This document shows, piece by piece, positions 24,043 through 33,314 of a DNA stretch of 64,000 nucleotides. Source of the stretch: Ignavibacteria bacterium. Lineage in GTDB: Bacteria > Bacteroidota > Ignavibacteria > Tepidaquicellales > OLB5. A program made the translations under genes and the position numbers. The stretch covers positions 186,001 to 250,000 of the forward strand of contig JAFLBX010000002.1 of the NCBI GenBank assembly GCA_017303675.1. The letters run 5' to 3'. How positions within the stretch are numbered: the first letter of the stretch is position 1; every line of letters starts with the position of its first letter. The notes beneath the pieces are model-generated. The model did not search any database. It worked only from the letters and a program-made list of their open reading frames with translations, and had not been told where the DNA came from.

Positions 24043-25611
24043 ATGCTTCAGGAAATTTATGTATTAGTGCCATTGATCGTCATACTCTGTGCGGCGACAT
24101 TTTATCTTGGATGGTTCATGCAGAACAAGGTAACAAAAGGCAAGATAAACAGCGCAGAGGAACAGTCAAAACGTATTATCGCCGATGGCGAAAAGGCAGC
24201 TTTAAATATCAAAAAAGAAAAGCTGCTGGAAGTAAGGGACGAATGGTACAAAAAGAAACAGGAATTTGATGCTGACTACCAGTCCAAAAAGAACAAGCTT
24301 AAATCATTCGAAAAACAGCTTCAGGATAAAGAAGAAGTTATCAGCAAAAGGATCGATGAATATGCCAAAAAGGAAAAATCGATAAATAAGCTCGAAAATG
24401 ACTTCAATAACAAGATCAATTCCTTAAATGATAAAGAAACAAAGCTTGAAAGCCTGATACAGGAACAGAACAACAGGCTTGAGAATATTTCTGGTCTTAC
24501 CGCTGAAGAAGCCAAGACCATTTTGATGAATAATCTCATCGAAGAAACTAAAATGCAGACTGCAACCAGGCTGAAAGAGATCCGCGATGAAATGAAGCTC
24601 GAAGCCAAAAAGCTTGCGCGTAACCTGATTGTACAGGCTATTCAGCGGAGCGCTGCTGATCATTCAGTTGAAACCACGGTAAGTGTGCTGAATATCCAGA
24701 GCGATGAGCTCAAAGGAAGGATCATCGGCAAGGAAGGCAGAAATGTCCGTGCATTTGAAGCGGCTACGGGCGTGGATATTATTGTTGATGATACACCGGA
24801 AGCAATAACAATTTCAGGCTTCGATCCGTTCAGGCGTGAAGTTGCCAAGATCTCCATGGAGCGTTTGATTGCTGACGGCCGTATTCATCCTACAAGGATT
24901 GAGGAAGTAGTTGAAAAGGTCCGTAAAGAGCTTGAAGAGGAAATTATCCGTGTCGGCGAGAATTCCATAATTGAATGCGGCTTACACGGTCTGCATCCTG
25001 AAATGATAAGGTATGTAGGCAGAATGAAATACCGCACAAGCTACGGTCAGAACCTGCTGCAGCACAGCATTGAAGTAGCGCATTTATGCGGCATTATGGC
25101 TGTTGAGCTTGGCTTAGACCCGGTAATGGCTAAACGCGCGGGATTGCTGCATGATATCGGCAAAGTGATTGACCGCGAAGTTGAAGGACCGCACGCCATA
25201 CTTGGATATGAGCTTGCCAAGAAGTATAAAGAGCACCCGGTTGTATGTAATGCTATTGGCGCTCATCATGAAGATATGGAAATGGAAACACCGATAGCAG
25301 TTATTGTTCAGGCATGCGATGCCATCAGCGGGGCACGCCCCGGCGCAAGGCGCGAATCGGTTGAAGGGTATGTAAAACGCCTGCAGAAGCTGGAAGAAGT
25401 CGCAAAATCTTTTGAAGGTGTTGGCAGAACCTACGCTATCCAGGCCGGCAGGGAAGTAAGGGTAATAGTTGAGCACGATAAGGTAAGCGATGCTCTGGCA
25501 GACCAGCTTTCAGTTGATATTGCTACAAGGATACAGGAAGAAATGGAATACCCCGGACAGATCAAAGTAACTGTGATCCGTGAACGGCGTTCCGTTGCGT
25601 ACGCAAAATAA
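24043..25611 (+). CDS. rny: Ribonuclease Y
   Basis: A 522-residue endoribonuclease in the expected order: an N-terminal membrane anchor (about residues 6-26), a long coiled coil (about 30-165), a KH RNA-binding domain (about 212-270; [20 protein letters not shown]) and an HD domain (about 335-430; [20 protein letters not shown] and [17 protein letters not shown]). It initiates mRNA decay at the cytoplasmic membrane. ATG 24043 has a GGAG site 12 bases upstream. The next gene, coaE, begins 5 bases after its stop. Confidence 0.97.
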   Translation: MLQEIYVLVPLIVILCAATFYLGWFMQNKVTKGKINSAEEQSKRIIADGEKAALNIKKEKLLEVRDEWYKKKQEFDADYQSKKNKLKSFEKQLQDKEEVISKRIDEYAKKEKSINKLENDFNNKINSLNDKETKLESLIQEQNNRLENISGLTAEEAKTILMNNLIEETKMQTATRLKEIRDEMKLEAKKLARNLIVQAIQRSAADHSVETTVSVLNIQSDELKGRIIGKEGRNVRAFEAATGVDIIVDDTPEAITISGFDPFRREVAKISMERLIADGRIHPTRIEEVVEKVRKELEEEIIRVGENSIIECGLHGLHPEMIRYVGRMKYRTSYGQNLLQHSIEVAHLCGIMAVELGLDPVMAKRAGLLHDIGKVIDREVEGPHAILGYELAKKYKEHPVVCNAIGAHHEDMEMETPIAVIVQACDAISGARPGARRESVEGYVKRLQKLEEVAKSFEGVGRTYAIQAGREVRVIVEHDKVSDALADQLSVDIATRIQEEMEYPGQIKVTVIRERRSVAYAK

Positions 25612-25616
25612 AAAGT

Positions 25617-26219
25617 ATGCCCCAAAAGAGCAGGCTAAAGATAGGTATCACAGGCGGTATAGGTTCAGGCAAAAGCCTTGCCTGCAGGTACCTTGAAGAA
25701 CTAGGTTATAAAGTAATTTATGCTGATAAAATAGCTAAAGAGCTTTATGCATCAAATAAAGCTCTCTTGAAAAAACTTGCCGGAGAATTCGGGAAAAGTA
25801 TCCTTAACAGTGATGGTACATTAAACCGTATAAACGCCAGGAAAGCAATTTTTTCAAATAAGAAAAATATTAAAAGGGTGAACTCTATAGTTCACCCTTT
25901 TGTATTCCGGGAAATGGACAGGATAGTTGCCGCTATAAAGGACAGGATCATTTTTTTTGAAGCTGCAATTATGTTTGAATCAGGCAGCTATAAAAGGATG
26001 AATTATGTCGTTCTTATCTATGCTGATAAAGAAACAAGGATCAAACGTATCATCAACCGGGACGACGTAAAACGCCGTGATGTGCTGAAGCTGATGAAGC
26101 TGCAGCTTGATGAACGCGAAAAGCTTAAAAGGGCAGATTTTGTGATCAAGAATAACTCCACCGCAGCAGAGCTGAAGAAAAAAATAAAAGCATTTAACAG
26201 GATAATAAAGTTACTGTAA
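25617..26219 (+). CDS. coaE: Dephospho-CoA kinase
   Basis: A 200-residue P-loop kinase: IGITGGIGSGKSLACRYLEE holds Walker A, followed by YADKIAKELYAS and NSIVHPFVFREM, both CoaE landmarks. It phosphorylates the 3'-hydroxyl of dephospho-CoA in the last step of CoA synthesis. It lies 5 bases downstream of rny and 10 bases upstream of the aminotransferase gene, so the three are likely co-transcribed. Confidence 0.95.
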   Translation: MPQKSRLKIGITGGIGSGKSLACRYLEELGYKVIYADKIAKELYASNKALLKKLAGEFGKSILNSDGTLNRINARKAIFSNKKNIKRVNSIVHPFVFREMDRIVAAIKDRIIFFEAAIMFESGSYKRMNYVVLIYADKETRIKRIINRDDVKRRDVLKLMKLQLDEREKLKRADFVIKNNSTAAELKKKIKAFNRIIKLL

Positions 26220-26229
26220 TTATTTAAAT

Positions 26230-27411
26230 ATGAATATCAACGACCTGAGCAAACAGGAAGAAAAAGATTTTTTCCATACCTATAAGCGGCTTGGCATTGT
26301 TATTGAAAGGGGAGAAGGGTGTTACCTTTACTCTTCTTCCGGTGAAAAGATACTGGATATGTTCGGCGGCCTTGCCGTGAATGTGTTGGGCTACGGCCAT
26401 AAAAAAATGAACAATGCTATTAAAGAACAGGTCGATAAATATATTCATATTTCAAACTTATTTTACCAGGAAAAACAAATAGCGCTTGCAGAGAAGATAA
26501 AACAACTCTCAGGTGCCGAAAAAGTATTCTTCTGCAACAGCGGCACCGAGGCAGCGGAAGCTGCCATAAAACTTGTGCGCAAGTATTTCCTGGGCCAAGA
26601 TAAAACCACGCTGGTTTCATTCACCGGCTCATTCCACGGCAGAACAATGGGAGCGCTTTCGCTAACCGCCCGCAAAAAATACCGCGAGCAATTCCTGCCG
26701 CTGCTGCCGGGTGTAAAGCATCTTGAGTATAATTCGGTATCTGAGCTTGAGAGCGGAATTGATGAGAATACGGCGGCAGTATTCATTGAATGCCTGCAGG
26801 GCGAAGGCGGTGTAAATCCCGCACAACCGGAATTCATAAATAAGCTGAATGAGCTTAAGGAAAGATACAGGTTCCTCATTGCCGCCGATGAGATACAATC
26901 AGGTGTTGGCAGAACCGGTACATTTAACGCCTTCACACAATTCGGGCTTGATGCAGATATTATAATAATGGCAAAAGGCATCGGCGGCGGGCTGCCGCTT
27001 GGCGCAATTGCAGGAAACAGGCGAGTAGCAGAAGTATTTACATACGGTGAACACGGCTCAACATTTGGCGGCAACCCTGTTGCTGCAGCATCCGGACTCG
27101 TGGTAATGGAAGAGCTTGAGGGCGGATTAATGCAGAGCAATAAAACCATGGGTGAGCTTCTTTTGAATAAGCTGAATACAATAAAAAATAAATATCCCGG
27201 TAAGATTAAAGATATCCGCGGTATGGGATTAATGACAGGCGCGGAATTGTACTTCCCCGGTGAAAAGGTTGTTAATGAATTAATGAAACATAACGTGCTT
27301 GTGAACTGTACGAATGAAAATGTCATAAGGCTGCTCCCTCCATACATAATAGGTGAAATAGAAATTGATCTGTTCTGTGATAATTTTGAAAAGGTTCTGA
27401 AAGATTTTTAA
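26230..27411 (+). CDS. Class III aminotransferase, acetylornithine-aminotransferase-like
   Basis: A 393-residue PLP enzyme of fold type I. NSGTEAAEAAIKLVRKYF, FTGSFHGRTMGALSLTARKK, AVFIECLQGEGGVNPAQPEF, and ADEIQSGVGRTGTFNAFTQF are class III signatures; the PLP lysine lies in IIMAKGIGGGLPLGAIAG. Its length and motifs match the ArgD/acetylornithine or GABA-type branch. Without other arginine genes nearby the substrate is uncertain. It is the third gene after rny-coaE and is followed by a terminator shared with the convergent ferredoxin gene. Confidence 0.9.
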   Translation: MNINDLSKQEEKDFFHTYKRLGIVIERGEGCYLYSSSGEKILDMFGGLAVNVLGYGHKKMNNAIKEQVDKYIHISNLFYQEKQIALAEKIKQLSGAEKVFFCNSGTEAAEAAIKLVRKYFLGQDKTTLVSFTGSFHGRTMGALSLTARKKYREQFLPLLPGVKHLEYNSVSELESGIDENTAAVFIECLQGEGGVNPAQPEFINKLNELKERYRFLIAADEIQSGVGRTGTFNAFTQFGLDADIIIMAKGIGGGLPLGAIAGNRRVAEVFTYGEHGSTFGGNPVAAASGLVVMEELEGGLMQSNKTMGELLLNKLNTIKNKYPGKIKDIRGMGLMTGAELYFPGEKVVNELMKHNVLVNCTNENVIRLLPPYIIGEIEIDLFCDNFEKVLKDF

Positions 27412-27426
27412 GTATTCTGAAAAATT

Positions 27427-27460
27427 AAAAGCCGCCTGCTCAAACAGGCGGCTTTTTTTG
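27427..27460. terminator. Bidirectional terminator
   Basis: AAAAGCCGCCTG and CAGGCGGCTTTTTTT form a strong stem flanked by A and T runs, between the convergent aminotransferase and ferredoxin genes. Confidence 0.9.
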
Positions 27461-27477
27461 TTATTACATTCCCAAAT

Positions 27478-27834
27478 TTATGCGAAACCCCATTTAGCTT
27501 TATTCTGAGCAATATCTTCAGGTGTCGGATTCTTCCTGATGGGTGTTGGTTCAGTTGTAAAGTCATCCGGAGGATGAACTTCAAATACCTTTGCGTTAAG
27601 CTCAATATCATCTTTGAATAAAGCGGGAACCTGTGAGTCTTCATAAATAGCCTGCCAGGGACAAGCGGGTTCGCATGCAGCGCAATCGATACATTCGGCA
27701 GGGTGAATGTAAAGCATGTTCTTTGAAAAGTTATCGTCATCAGCCTGCAGCTCATAAATACAATCTACCGGGCAGACTTCTGCACATTCTGTATCTTTGC
27801 AGTCAAGACATAATTTTGTAATTACCCAAGGCAT
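27478..27834 (-). CDS. 7Fe/8Fe-type ferredoxin
   Basis: A 118-residue protein. Two cluster motifs are visible in the N-terminal half: LCLDCKDTECAEVCPVDCIY (about residues 8-27) and AECIDCAACEPACPWQAIYE (about 46-65). The longer spacing in the first resembles 7Fe ferredoxins of the FdxA type. A Pro-rich acidic tail of about 50 residues follows. It is a soluble electron carrier; its partners are not evident here. AAGGAG (27845-27850) precedes ATG 27834 and a TATATTTG box lies at 27871. Confidence 0.92.
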   Translation of the reverse strand: MPWVITKLCLDCKDTECAEVCPVDCIYELQADDDNFSKNMLYIHPAECIDCAACEPACPWQAIYEDSQVPALFKDDIELNAKVFEVHPPDDFTTEPTPIRKNPTPEDIAQNKAKWGFA

Positions 27835-27870
27835 AGTTTATTATCTCCTTAAATTAAAAAACTTCTTACA

Positions 27871-27878
27871 CAAATATA
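27871..27878 (-). promoter_or_regulatory. -7 promoter box of the ferredoxin gene
   Basis: TATATTTG on the minus strand, 37 bases upstream of the ATG, with TTT rather than TTG 19 bases further upstream. Confidence 0.55.
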
Positions 27879-27998
27879 AAAAGAATCGTTAAATTAAAAA
27901 GTGGACTTTTATGGTATATGATATTTATCCACATGAATTTATGACTTAAATCAATAAATCATACTTAAAAATATAACCCGTATCATATTCCCGGAAAA

Positions 27999-30098
27999 TC
28001 AGGGAATATTATTTCTTTTTCTAAGAACCCATTCGATTGAAAAGAGCAGGATAACAAGTATGAGGTAATATTTATTTCCCCACAGGTCAAACCGGAGATA
28101 TTTTCCGGCGGCAGTTTCATAGTTGCTGCGCGGCTGCTCTTTGTATTGTTTCAGCAGATCGCTGTACCCGCTTAAATTCCCGGGCTCAAGCAAACTGCCG
28201 CCTGTTAGGGAGGCAAGCTCCCGCAGCAGCTCAGGGTTGCTTTTTGTATCGATGTATTCAGTATTTACCGTATCGCTTGTAAAACGGTTCACATCCCTTG
28301 CGAGGTAGCTGCCGCTGTATTCGGCGTCACCTTCGATGGTATAATTACCGTAAGGCAGCGCAGGCACAACCGCTGAAAATTTATTTTCCTCCTGTGTGAA
28401 CTTAAGCTCACCTGCATTTGAACCGTCTTCGCGGAGGATTCTTCCTGTTACCTTTGCGTTGCGGGTTAATATATAATTTTCATCATACACTTCAGCAAAT
28501 ATTTTTACATGTTCAGTGTAATCAAAAATATCTTTTGAAGGATATATTTTAAACCTTGTTCTTTTTTCCTTATCCAAAGTAATATTTATCAGCTCAAGCA
28601 GCATTGCCTCAAGGGTTTTTTCTGCATTCGAAGATGGGTTCAGCTTCCAGCGCCAAAGCCCGTAACCTAAGAACGCTGTTGAGCGCGTGTTGCCGTTTAT
28701 CCTGTTAATTATTACCGGTTCACCTGATGCCTTATCGGTTGCAAGCGTGACTGAACCGGGCTTTGGCATTATGCCGCCCGTATTTTTAAATATCTCGGGG
28801 GTTGAGCCAAGAGAAGGAATTTTTGTGAGATTATTTTCTGCTGATGAAACAGGCAAAAGCCTGAATAAGCTTTCGCCCTGGTTAACACGGGTGAGCGAAA
28901 ACGGGATCTGCTCATCAAGCGCACTCAGCTTCTGGTAATCGGTGTTTTTGCCCGCAAAGAAAACAACGGGTATGTTATACTGCTTAACAGCAGATGATAT
29001 ATCACTCACCAGCGCAGGGCTTGTTACACTTACCGGGAAATTCAGCAGGAACAAGGCTGAGAGTTCGCCGAATGAACGCGGGTCAACCGGACCCTCGTAA
29101 AACTCACCTGCAGATTTTTGTGTCTTATAAGTGATATTATAGTTGCCGATACGTTTTAAAACCGAGCCAGTGAATTCATTATCATAACCGGGTCCCCCTG
29201 ATAATACCAGTATGTTAACCTTGTTATCCAAAAACGTTATGTAAAAATCTGAACGGTTATTCTTATAGGTCAGCTCATCGGGTATATTTTCTGCGGCAAC
29301 TGAATATTTTATCTTGCCGGCTGCGCTTTCTGTGATATCAAATTCAAGCTCATAGCTGCTTCGTGCAGCGTCATAGTTAAGCATTTGTGACCTTACTTCA
29401 CTGCCTTCGCGGAGCAGCTTCACAACCGTGCTGCCTGTACCTGCCTTATTAACTGCAATGTAAACCCTTATCTTAACGGCAGTGCCTGTAAAGGCTTTTT
29501 CATTGCGTACAACACTTTTTACTGTAATATCTTTTTTGGTTACGGTATCTCCCACCGGTATTGTTATGAACGGTGCTGAGAACTTTCTGGCTTCATAAAG
29601 CGGACCGGAGCCTTCATTAAATATCCCGTCTGAAATTATTGTGACGGAATTATAAGAACCGTCGGGGAAGCTTTCTTCTATAGCTCTAAGGGATGCACTG
29701 AGATCTGTGCTATACCCGCTGAAATGAACTGAATCGGGATCCTTCACTTCTTTGATGCCGTTACTGAATGTAAATACACTGCTTCCGCCGCTGAAGATAC
29801 CGGTTTCCTTTAAGATATTTATCACCTGCTGATCTTTGCCGGAATAATCATTGCTTCTTGTAGCATCTATCAGCACGATATCCTTCCTGTTATTAACATT
29901 CCCTGTTAAATAAGAAAGCACGGGCTCTATAAAGAGCGCAAGTAAAATAAATATTGCAGTACTTTTAAGTATTATCAAAAGGGTCTTTTTGTTTTTTTCT
30001 AAAGCGGTGTTACGGTAAAAGTAATATGAAACTGCCAGGGCAATCACAGCAAAGAGGACTAGGAACAGGGGAGAGTAACTTGAAGTGAATCCCGGCAT
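27999..30098 (-). CDS. Large VWA-like membrane protein (BatA-like architecture)
   Basis: A 699-residue membrane protein. Two N-terminal helices (about residues 9-27 and 40-62) are followed by a von Willebrand A-like domain (about 72-185; KDIVLIDATRSNDYSG, SLRAIEESFPDGSYNSVTII, SDGIFNEG). Then come Ig-like segments, a glutamine-amidotransferase-like region (about 290-400; VNILVLSGGPGYDNEFTGSV) and a final membrane helix (about 672-690). The metal-binding DxSxS motif is degenerate (DATRS). This arrangement is widespread in Bacteroidota and Planctomycetes, without a firm function; an envelope role is likely. It lies downstream of the two peptidyl-prolyl isomerase genes. Confidence 0.75.
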   Translation of the reverse strand: MPGFTSSYSPLFLVLFAVIALAVSYYFYRNTALEKNKKTLLIILKSTAIFILLALFIEPVLSYLTGNVNNRKDIVLIDATRSNDYSGKDQQVINILKETGIFSGGSSVFTFSNGIKEVKDPDSVHFSGYSTDLSASLRAIEESFPDGSYNSVTIISDGIFNEGSGPLYEARKFSAPFITIPVGDTVTKKDITVKSVVRNEKAFTGTAVKIRVYIAVNKAGTGSTVVKLLREGSEVRSQMLNYDAARSSYELEFDITESAAGKIKYSVAAENIPDELTYKNNRSDFYITFLDNKVNILVLSGGPGYDNEFTGSVLKRIGNYNITYKTQKSAGEFYEGPVDPRSFGELSALFLLNFPVSVTSPALVSDISSAVKQYNIPVVFFAGKNTDYQKLSALDEQIPFSLTRVNQGESLFRLLPVSSAENNLTKIPSLGSTPEIFKNTGGIMPKPGSVTLATDKASGEPVIINRINGNTRSTAFLGYGLWRWKLNPSSNAEKTLEAMLLELINITLDKEKRTRFKIYPSKDIFDYTEHVKIFAEVYDENYILTRNAKVTGRILREDGSNAGELKFTQEENKFSAVVPALPYGNYTIEGDAEYSGSYLARDVNRFTSDTVNTEYIDTKSNPELLRELASLTGGSLLEPGNLSGYSDLLKQYKEQPRSNYETAAGKYLRFDLWGNKYYLILVILLFSIEWVLRKRNNIP

Positions 30099-30133
30099 TT
30101 AGTGTTAAGTAAGTTAAGCAGTTAAGTAAATTA

Positions 30134-30161
30134 AGCGGCAGCATTTTAAAAAATACTGCCG
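30134..30161 (-). terminator. Possible terminator after the SurA-like gene
   Basis: GCGGCAG and CTGCCGC arms form a hairpin directly after the stop at 30170 on the minus strand. The T tail is weak (TTAATTT). Confidence 0.5.
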
Positions 30162-30169
30162 CATTAAAA

Positions 30170-31450
30170 TCACAGTTTTATTTCGAGGTAAATCGTTTTC
30201 TTGAGCTCCTCAAGCCACTCGCCAAGCAGCTTCTGCTCTTTGTACTTCTGGGCATACTGCTCAAGCAGCATGTAGTCGCTTTCAAGCGTAGCGGCATGCT
30301 CGGGGAACTTGTTCATAACCTTATACATATAATAGCCGTAATATCTTTCATCACCAACTTTTACAGGATCAGATATTTCCCCGATAGCAAGCGGTGTAAG
30401 CGCAGCAACTTCAAGCTGGTCTAAATTATTCACGCTAAGCTTGCCTATATAACCGCTGTCTGTAGTTACTTTGGGATCCTGTGAATATTCAGCGGCGGCT
30501 TTGGTAAACGTAATCTGCCCGGAGTTTATCTTATCGCGCAGGTCTTTTAAGAAATTTATTTCTGTGAAATCAGCCGCTTCCAGCCTGGGGAATTTTACCA
30601 GTATATGCTGCGCGGTGATGAAATCACCTGATTTATCATTCAGCTTTATGATATGATATCCGAACTCAGTTTCAACTATGCCTGATGTTTCACCGGGCTT
30701 TAACAGGAATGCGGCATCTTCGAACTCTTTTACGAACGAGCCTTTTTTGGATTTACCCAAAGCTCCGCCCTGAAGCGCGGAAAGCGAATCATCAGAATAT
30801 TTTTTTGCAAGCTCAGAAAAATCCATTCCCAGCTTAACGCTGTCTAAGAGCTTTTCTATCTTTTCCTTTGCCATGAACTTGGCATCTTCGGTTACCTTGG
30901 GTATCCTTATTATCTGCGCAAGCTCATAAGTTTCGGGTACCATTGGCAGGGAGTCTTTGTAATCATTGTAGAACTTGGTGACCTCAGGCTTTGTGACCGT
31001 TATGCCGTAGCCGAACTTTGCCTGCTTAACGCGGGTCAATTTCATGTTCTTTTCTGTCTGGTCCTTAAGCAGGTTCTTTATCTTAGGGATAGTAAGCCCG
31101 TAAGCATCTTCCACGTTCTTTTCAGAGCCGAACTGTGTGACCATATCCCTTATTCTGCCTTCAACCTGCTTGTTCACTTCATCGGCTGAAACAAATATGC
31201 TATCCTGCTCAGCCTTTGCTAGCATCAGCTTTTCTGATACCAGGTTCTGGAAAACCTGCTGAACAAGCTCGTTTGATATCTGCTGAATATTGTTCTGCTG
31301 CATATAGCTGTAAAGCGAAAAGTTAAGATCACTCTGCAGAACAACATCATTGCCTACAATTGCAATGATCTTATCGCCTTCACCCTGTGAAAAGGTGTTG
31401 AACGATAACATAAGGAAGAGAGCTGCCAGTATTATTTTTATTTTATTCAA
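30170..31450 (-). CDS. SurA-like periplasmic peptidyl-prolyl isomerase
   Basis: A 426-residue protein. A signal peptide (about residues 1-22, ending TFSQ|GEG) is followed by a SurA N-terminal chaperone domain (about 25-165) and two parvulin domains (about 170-275, ELAQIIRIPKVTEDAK, GGALGKSKKGSFVKEFEDAA, GYHIIKLNDK; and about 278-385, TAQHILVKFP). It probably assists outer-membrane-protein folding. The start is TTG 31450; the next ATG would cut into the signal peptide. It follows another parvulin gene 107 bases upstream, with a 7-bp tandem repeat in the gap. Confidence 0.9.
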   Translation of the reverse strand: MNKIKIILAALFLMLSFNTFSQGEGDKIIAIVGNDVVLQSDLNFSLYSYMQQNNIQQISNELVQQVFQNLVSEKLMLAKAEQDSIFVSADEVNKQVEGRIRDMVTQFGSEKNVEDAYGLTIPKIKNLLKDQTEKNMKLTRVKQAKFGYGITVTKPEVTKFYNDYKDSLPMVPETYELAQIIRIPKVTEDAKFMAKEKIEKLLDSVKLGMDFSELAKKYSDDSLSALQGGALGKSKKGSFVKEFEDAAFLLKPGETSGIVETEFGYHIIKLNDKSGDFITAQHILVKFPRLEAADFTEINFLKDLRDKINSGQITFTKAAAEYSQDPKVTTDSGYIGKLSVNNLDQLEVAALTPLAIGEISDPVKVGDERYYGYYMYKVMNKFPEHAATLESDYMLLEQYAQKYKEQKLLGEWLEELKKTIYLEIKL

Positions 31451-31488
31451 TATTTAGTTTTAAGTCTTTAATAATTAATTTAAACTTT

Positions 31489-31555
31489 AACCTGCAACCT
31501 GCAACCTGTTACCTGTTACCTGTAACCTGCAACTTGAAACCTGCAACCTGCAACC
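31489..31555. repeat. Heptamer tandem repeat (AACCTGC type)
   Basis: About nine and a half consecutive 7-bp units of AACCTGC and variants (AACCTGT, TACCTGT, AACTTGA) occupy 67 of the 107 bases between the two parvulin genes. On the gene strand the unit reads GCAGGTT. Confidence 0.9.
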
Positions 31556-31556
31556 A

Positions 31557-33314
31557 TTAATCTTTGTATGCTTCTGCAAGTATATCATCATGAATTGTTA
31601 CCGGGTATTTCTGCCTCAGGGCATCCAGGTAAGCTTTTTCTGAATCCTTATACTTTAACTGCTGAAGCTCGTTAGAAATTTCAGGTTTAGCTTCTTCAAT
31701 TGATTTTGGCACCTGTTTGCCGGTTGAATCTGTTTTTACATACTTTGTCTTATTGGTTTCATAGAATGTTGTGATATCGCCGTCGTTTATCTTAACCTTG
31801 CTCCACAGCTCATCCTGGTCAACCCTGAAAACGAGCAGTCCGTTCTCATAATCTGTAATGTTGGCTATGAACTCATCATCTTTTTCTATGTTTGAGTCCT
31901 TAGCTTTTTTGTTAAGCAGCGGACTCTCGCTGGCTGAATTTATCATTGCCTGCAGTGTCTGGTCATTCAGCGGCATTCTTGCGAAATCACGGTTTACGTT
32001 CAGGTGGTTTATCAGGTCTATGATCTTTACCTGTCCGCCGTCATATGAAGCAATTACCATTTCCTTATCGCCTGCAGTGAAGAGGCTATCCATGTTATAG
32101 TCTGATACGCTTTTAACGGAATCAAACTTCGATTTCAGGAAGTTCAGGCCACCCGCTTCTATTTTATAACTGAATTTTCCCTTTAATGTTTCAACAAATT
32201 TTGCGTATTCATCTTTATAAGCTTTGGATTTTTTGAATTCGTTCTTAATTGTCTCAAATTCCTTTTCAAGCGAGCCGACTTTTTTCTCTGCGAATTTTTT
32301 AACAATATGCCATCCGTATGGTGTTCTTATCGGACCCGCAACATCGTTAACTGACATTGTAAATGCTGTTGAATCAAGCGGCTGCGCAAGCCTTCTTCTT
32401 TCAACATTGCCAAGATCACCGTTCTGCACTTTTGAGCCTGCATCTTCTGAGAACTGCTGCACCAGTGATTCAAAGCTCTCGCCGCCTTTAGCTTTGTTGT
32501 AAACATCAAGCGCTCTCTGGTAAGTGCCAACTGAATCAATAACATTACCAATGCTGTCGCGTTTATCCTGGATAAGTATGTGTGATATCTTAACTGATTC
32601 AATTCTCGGCTTGCGGTCAGTCAGCTTTATAATATGCAGCCCGAACATTGTTCTTACCGGTTTTTTGGATATATCACCGACCTTTAAGGCGTAAACAGCG
32701 TCTTCAAATTCAGGTACTGTCATACCGGCGGTGAAGTAATAAAGATCGCCGCGGTTTGATTTAACAGTGCGGTCCATCGAGTACATTTCTGCAACTGTTC
32801 CGAAATCTTCGCCTTTTTCAAGCCTTGCTATAACAGAATCAGCTCTCTGGTATGCCATAATTGAATCCTGCGGTGAGGCGTTTTCAGGCAGGTTGATGAG
32901 GATATGCGAAGCCCTTACTTCATCTTTCCTTTTTTCGTACAGGTCTTCAACTTTTTCTTTAACTATTTCCTTATCCACAAGGTATGTAGGGGCAAAGTTC
33001 CTTTTATATTCTTCTACATCCTTCTGAATATCGGGGTTGTTAAGCAATCCGCGTTCGCGGGCATCTTTTACCTTCAGGCGGAAGTTTATGTAAAGATTAA
33101 GGAACTGCTTTTTTTCATCGATCGATTTGTTCCTGGCAGTATCGATATTCCCGACAGTTTTGAGGTATTGTTTTTCGAACTCACCCAGTGTTATTTTATC
33201 ATCGCCTATATCAACAAGGGTTTTGTTGGCTTTATTGCAGTTAGAAGCTGAAAAAGCCAGCATGGCAATTACTAATAGAATTCCGTACATTTTGAATTTA
33301 TTCATTTTATTCAT
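31557..33314 (-). CDS. Periplasmic parvulin-type peptidyl-prolyl isomerase with two PpiC domains
   Basis: A 585-residue protein. The N-terminal export signal (about residues 1-27) ends in FSASNC, a poor lipobox because of Asn before Cys. Two parvulin domains follow: about 132-232 (VRASHILINLPENASPQDSI to FGLHIIKLTDRKP) and about 238-345 (VKISHILIQDKRDSIGNVID to YGWHIVKKFAEKKVG). A long helical and mixed C-terminus completes it. It resembles PpiD/PrsA-like foldases. ATG 33314, with a second in-frame ATG three codons later. It is the first of a run of three minus-strand envelope genes and may supply folding help for exported proteins. Confidence 0.87.
   Translation of the reverse strand: MNKMNKFKMYGILLVIAMLAFSASNCNKANKTLVDIGDDKITLGEFEKQYLKTVGNIDTARNKSIDEKKQFLNLYINFRLKVKDARERGLLNNPDIQKDVEEYKRNFAPTYLVDKEIVKEKVEDLYEKRKDEVRASHILINLPENASPQDSIMAYQRADSVIARLEKGEDFGTVAEMYSMDRTVKSNRGDLYYFTAGMTVPEFEDAVYALKVGDISKKPVRTMFGLHIIKLTDRKPRIESVKISHILIQDKRDSIGNVIDSVGTYQRALDVYNKAKGGESFESLVQQFSEDAGSKVQNGDLGNVERRRLAQPLDSTAFTMSVNDVAGPIRTPYGWHIVKKFAEKKVGSLEKEFETIKNEFKKSKAYKDEYAKFVETLKGKFSYKIEAGGLNFLKSKFDSVKSVSDYNMDSLFTAGDKEMVIASYDGGQVKIIDLINHLNVNRDFARMPLNDQTLQAMINSASESPLLNKKAKDSNIEKDDEFIANITDYENGLLVFRVDQDELWSKVKINDGDITTFYETNKTKYVKTDSTGKQVPKSIEEAKPEISNELQQLKYKDSEKAYLDALRQKYPVTIHDDILAEAYKD

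Noticed and set aside
26463-27347. 294-residue open frame on the minus strand
   Set aside because: It is antisense to the aminotransferase gene, rich in Ser and Pro as expected for a mirror frame, and has no recognisable domain.
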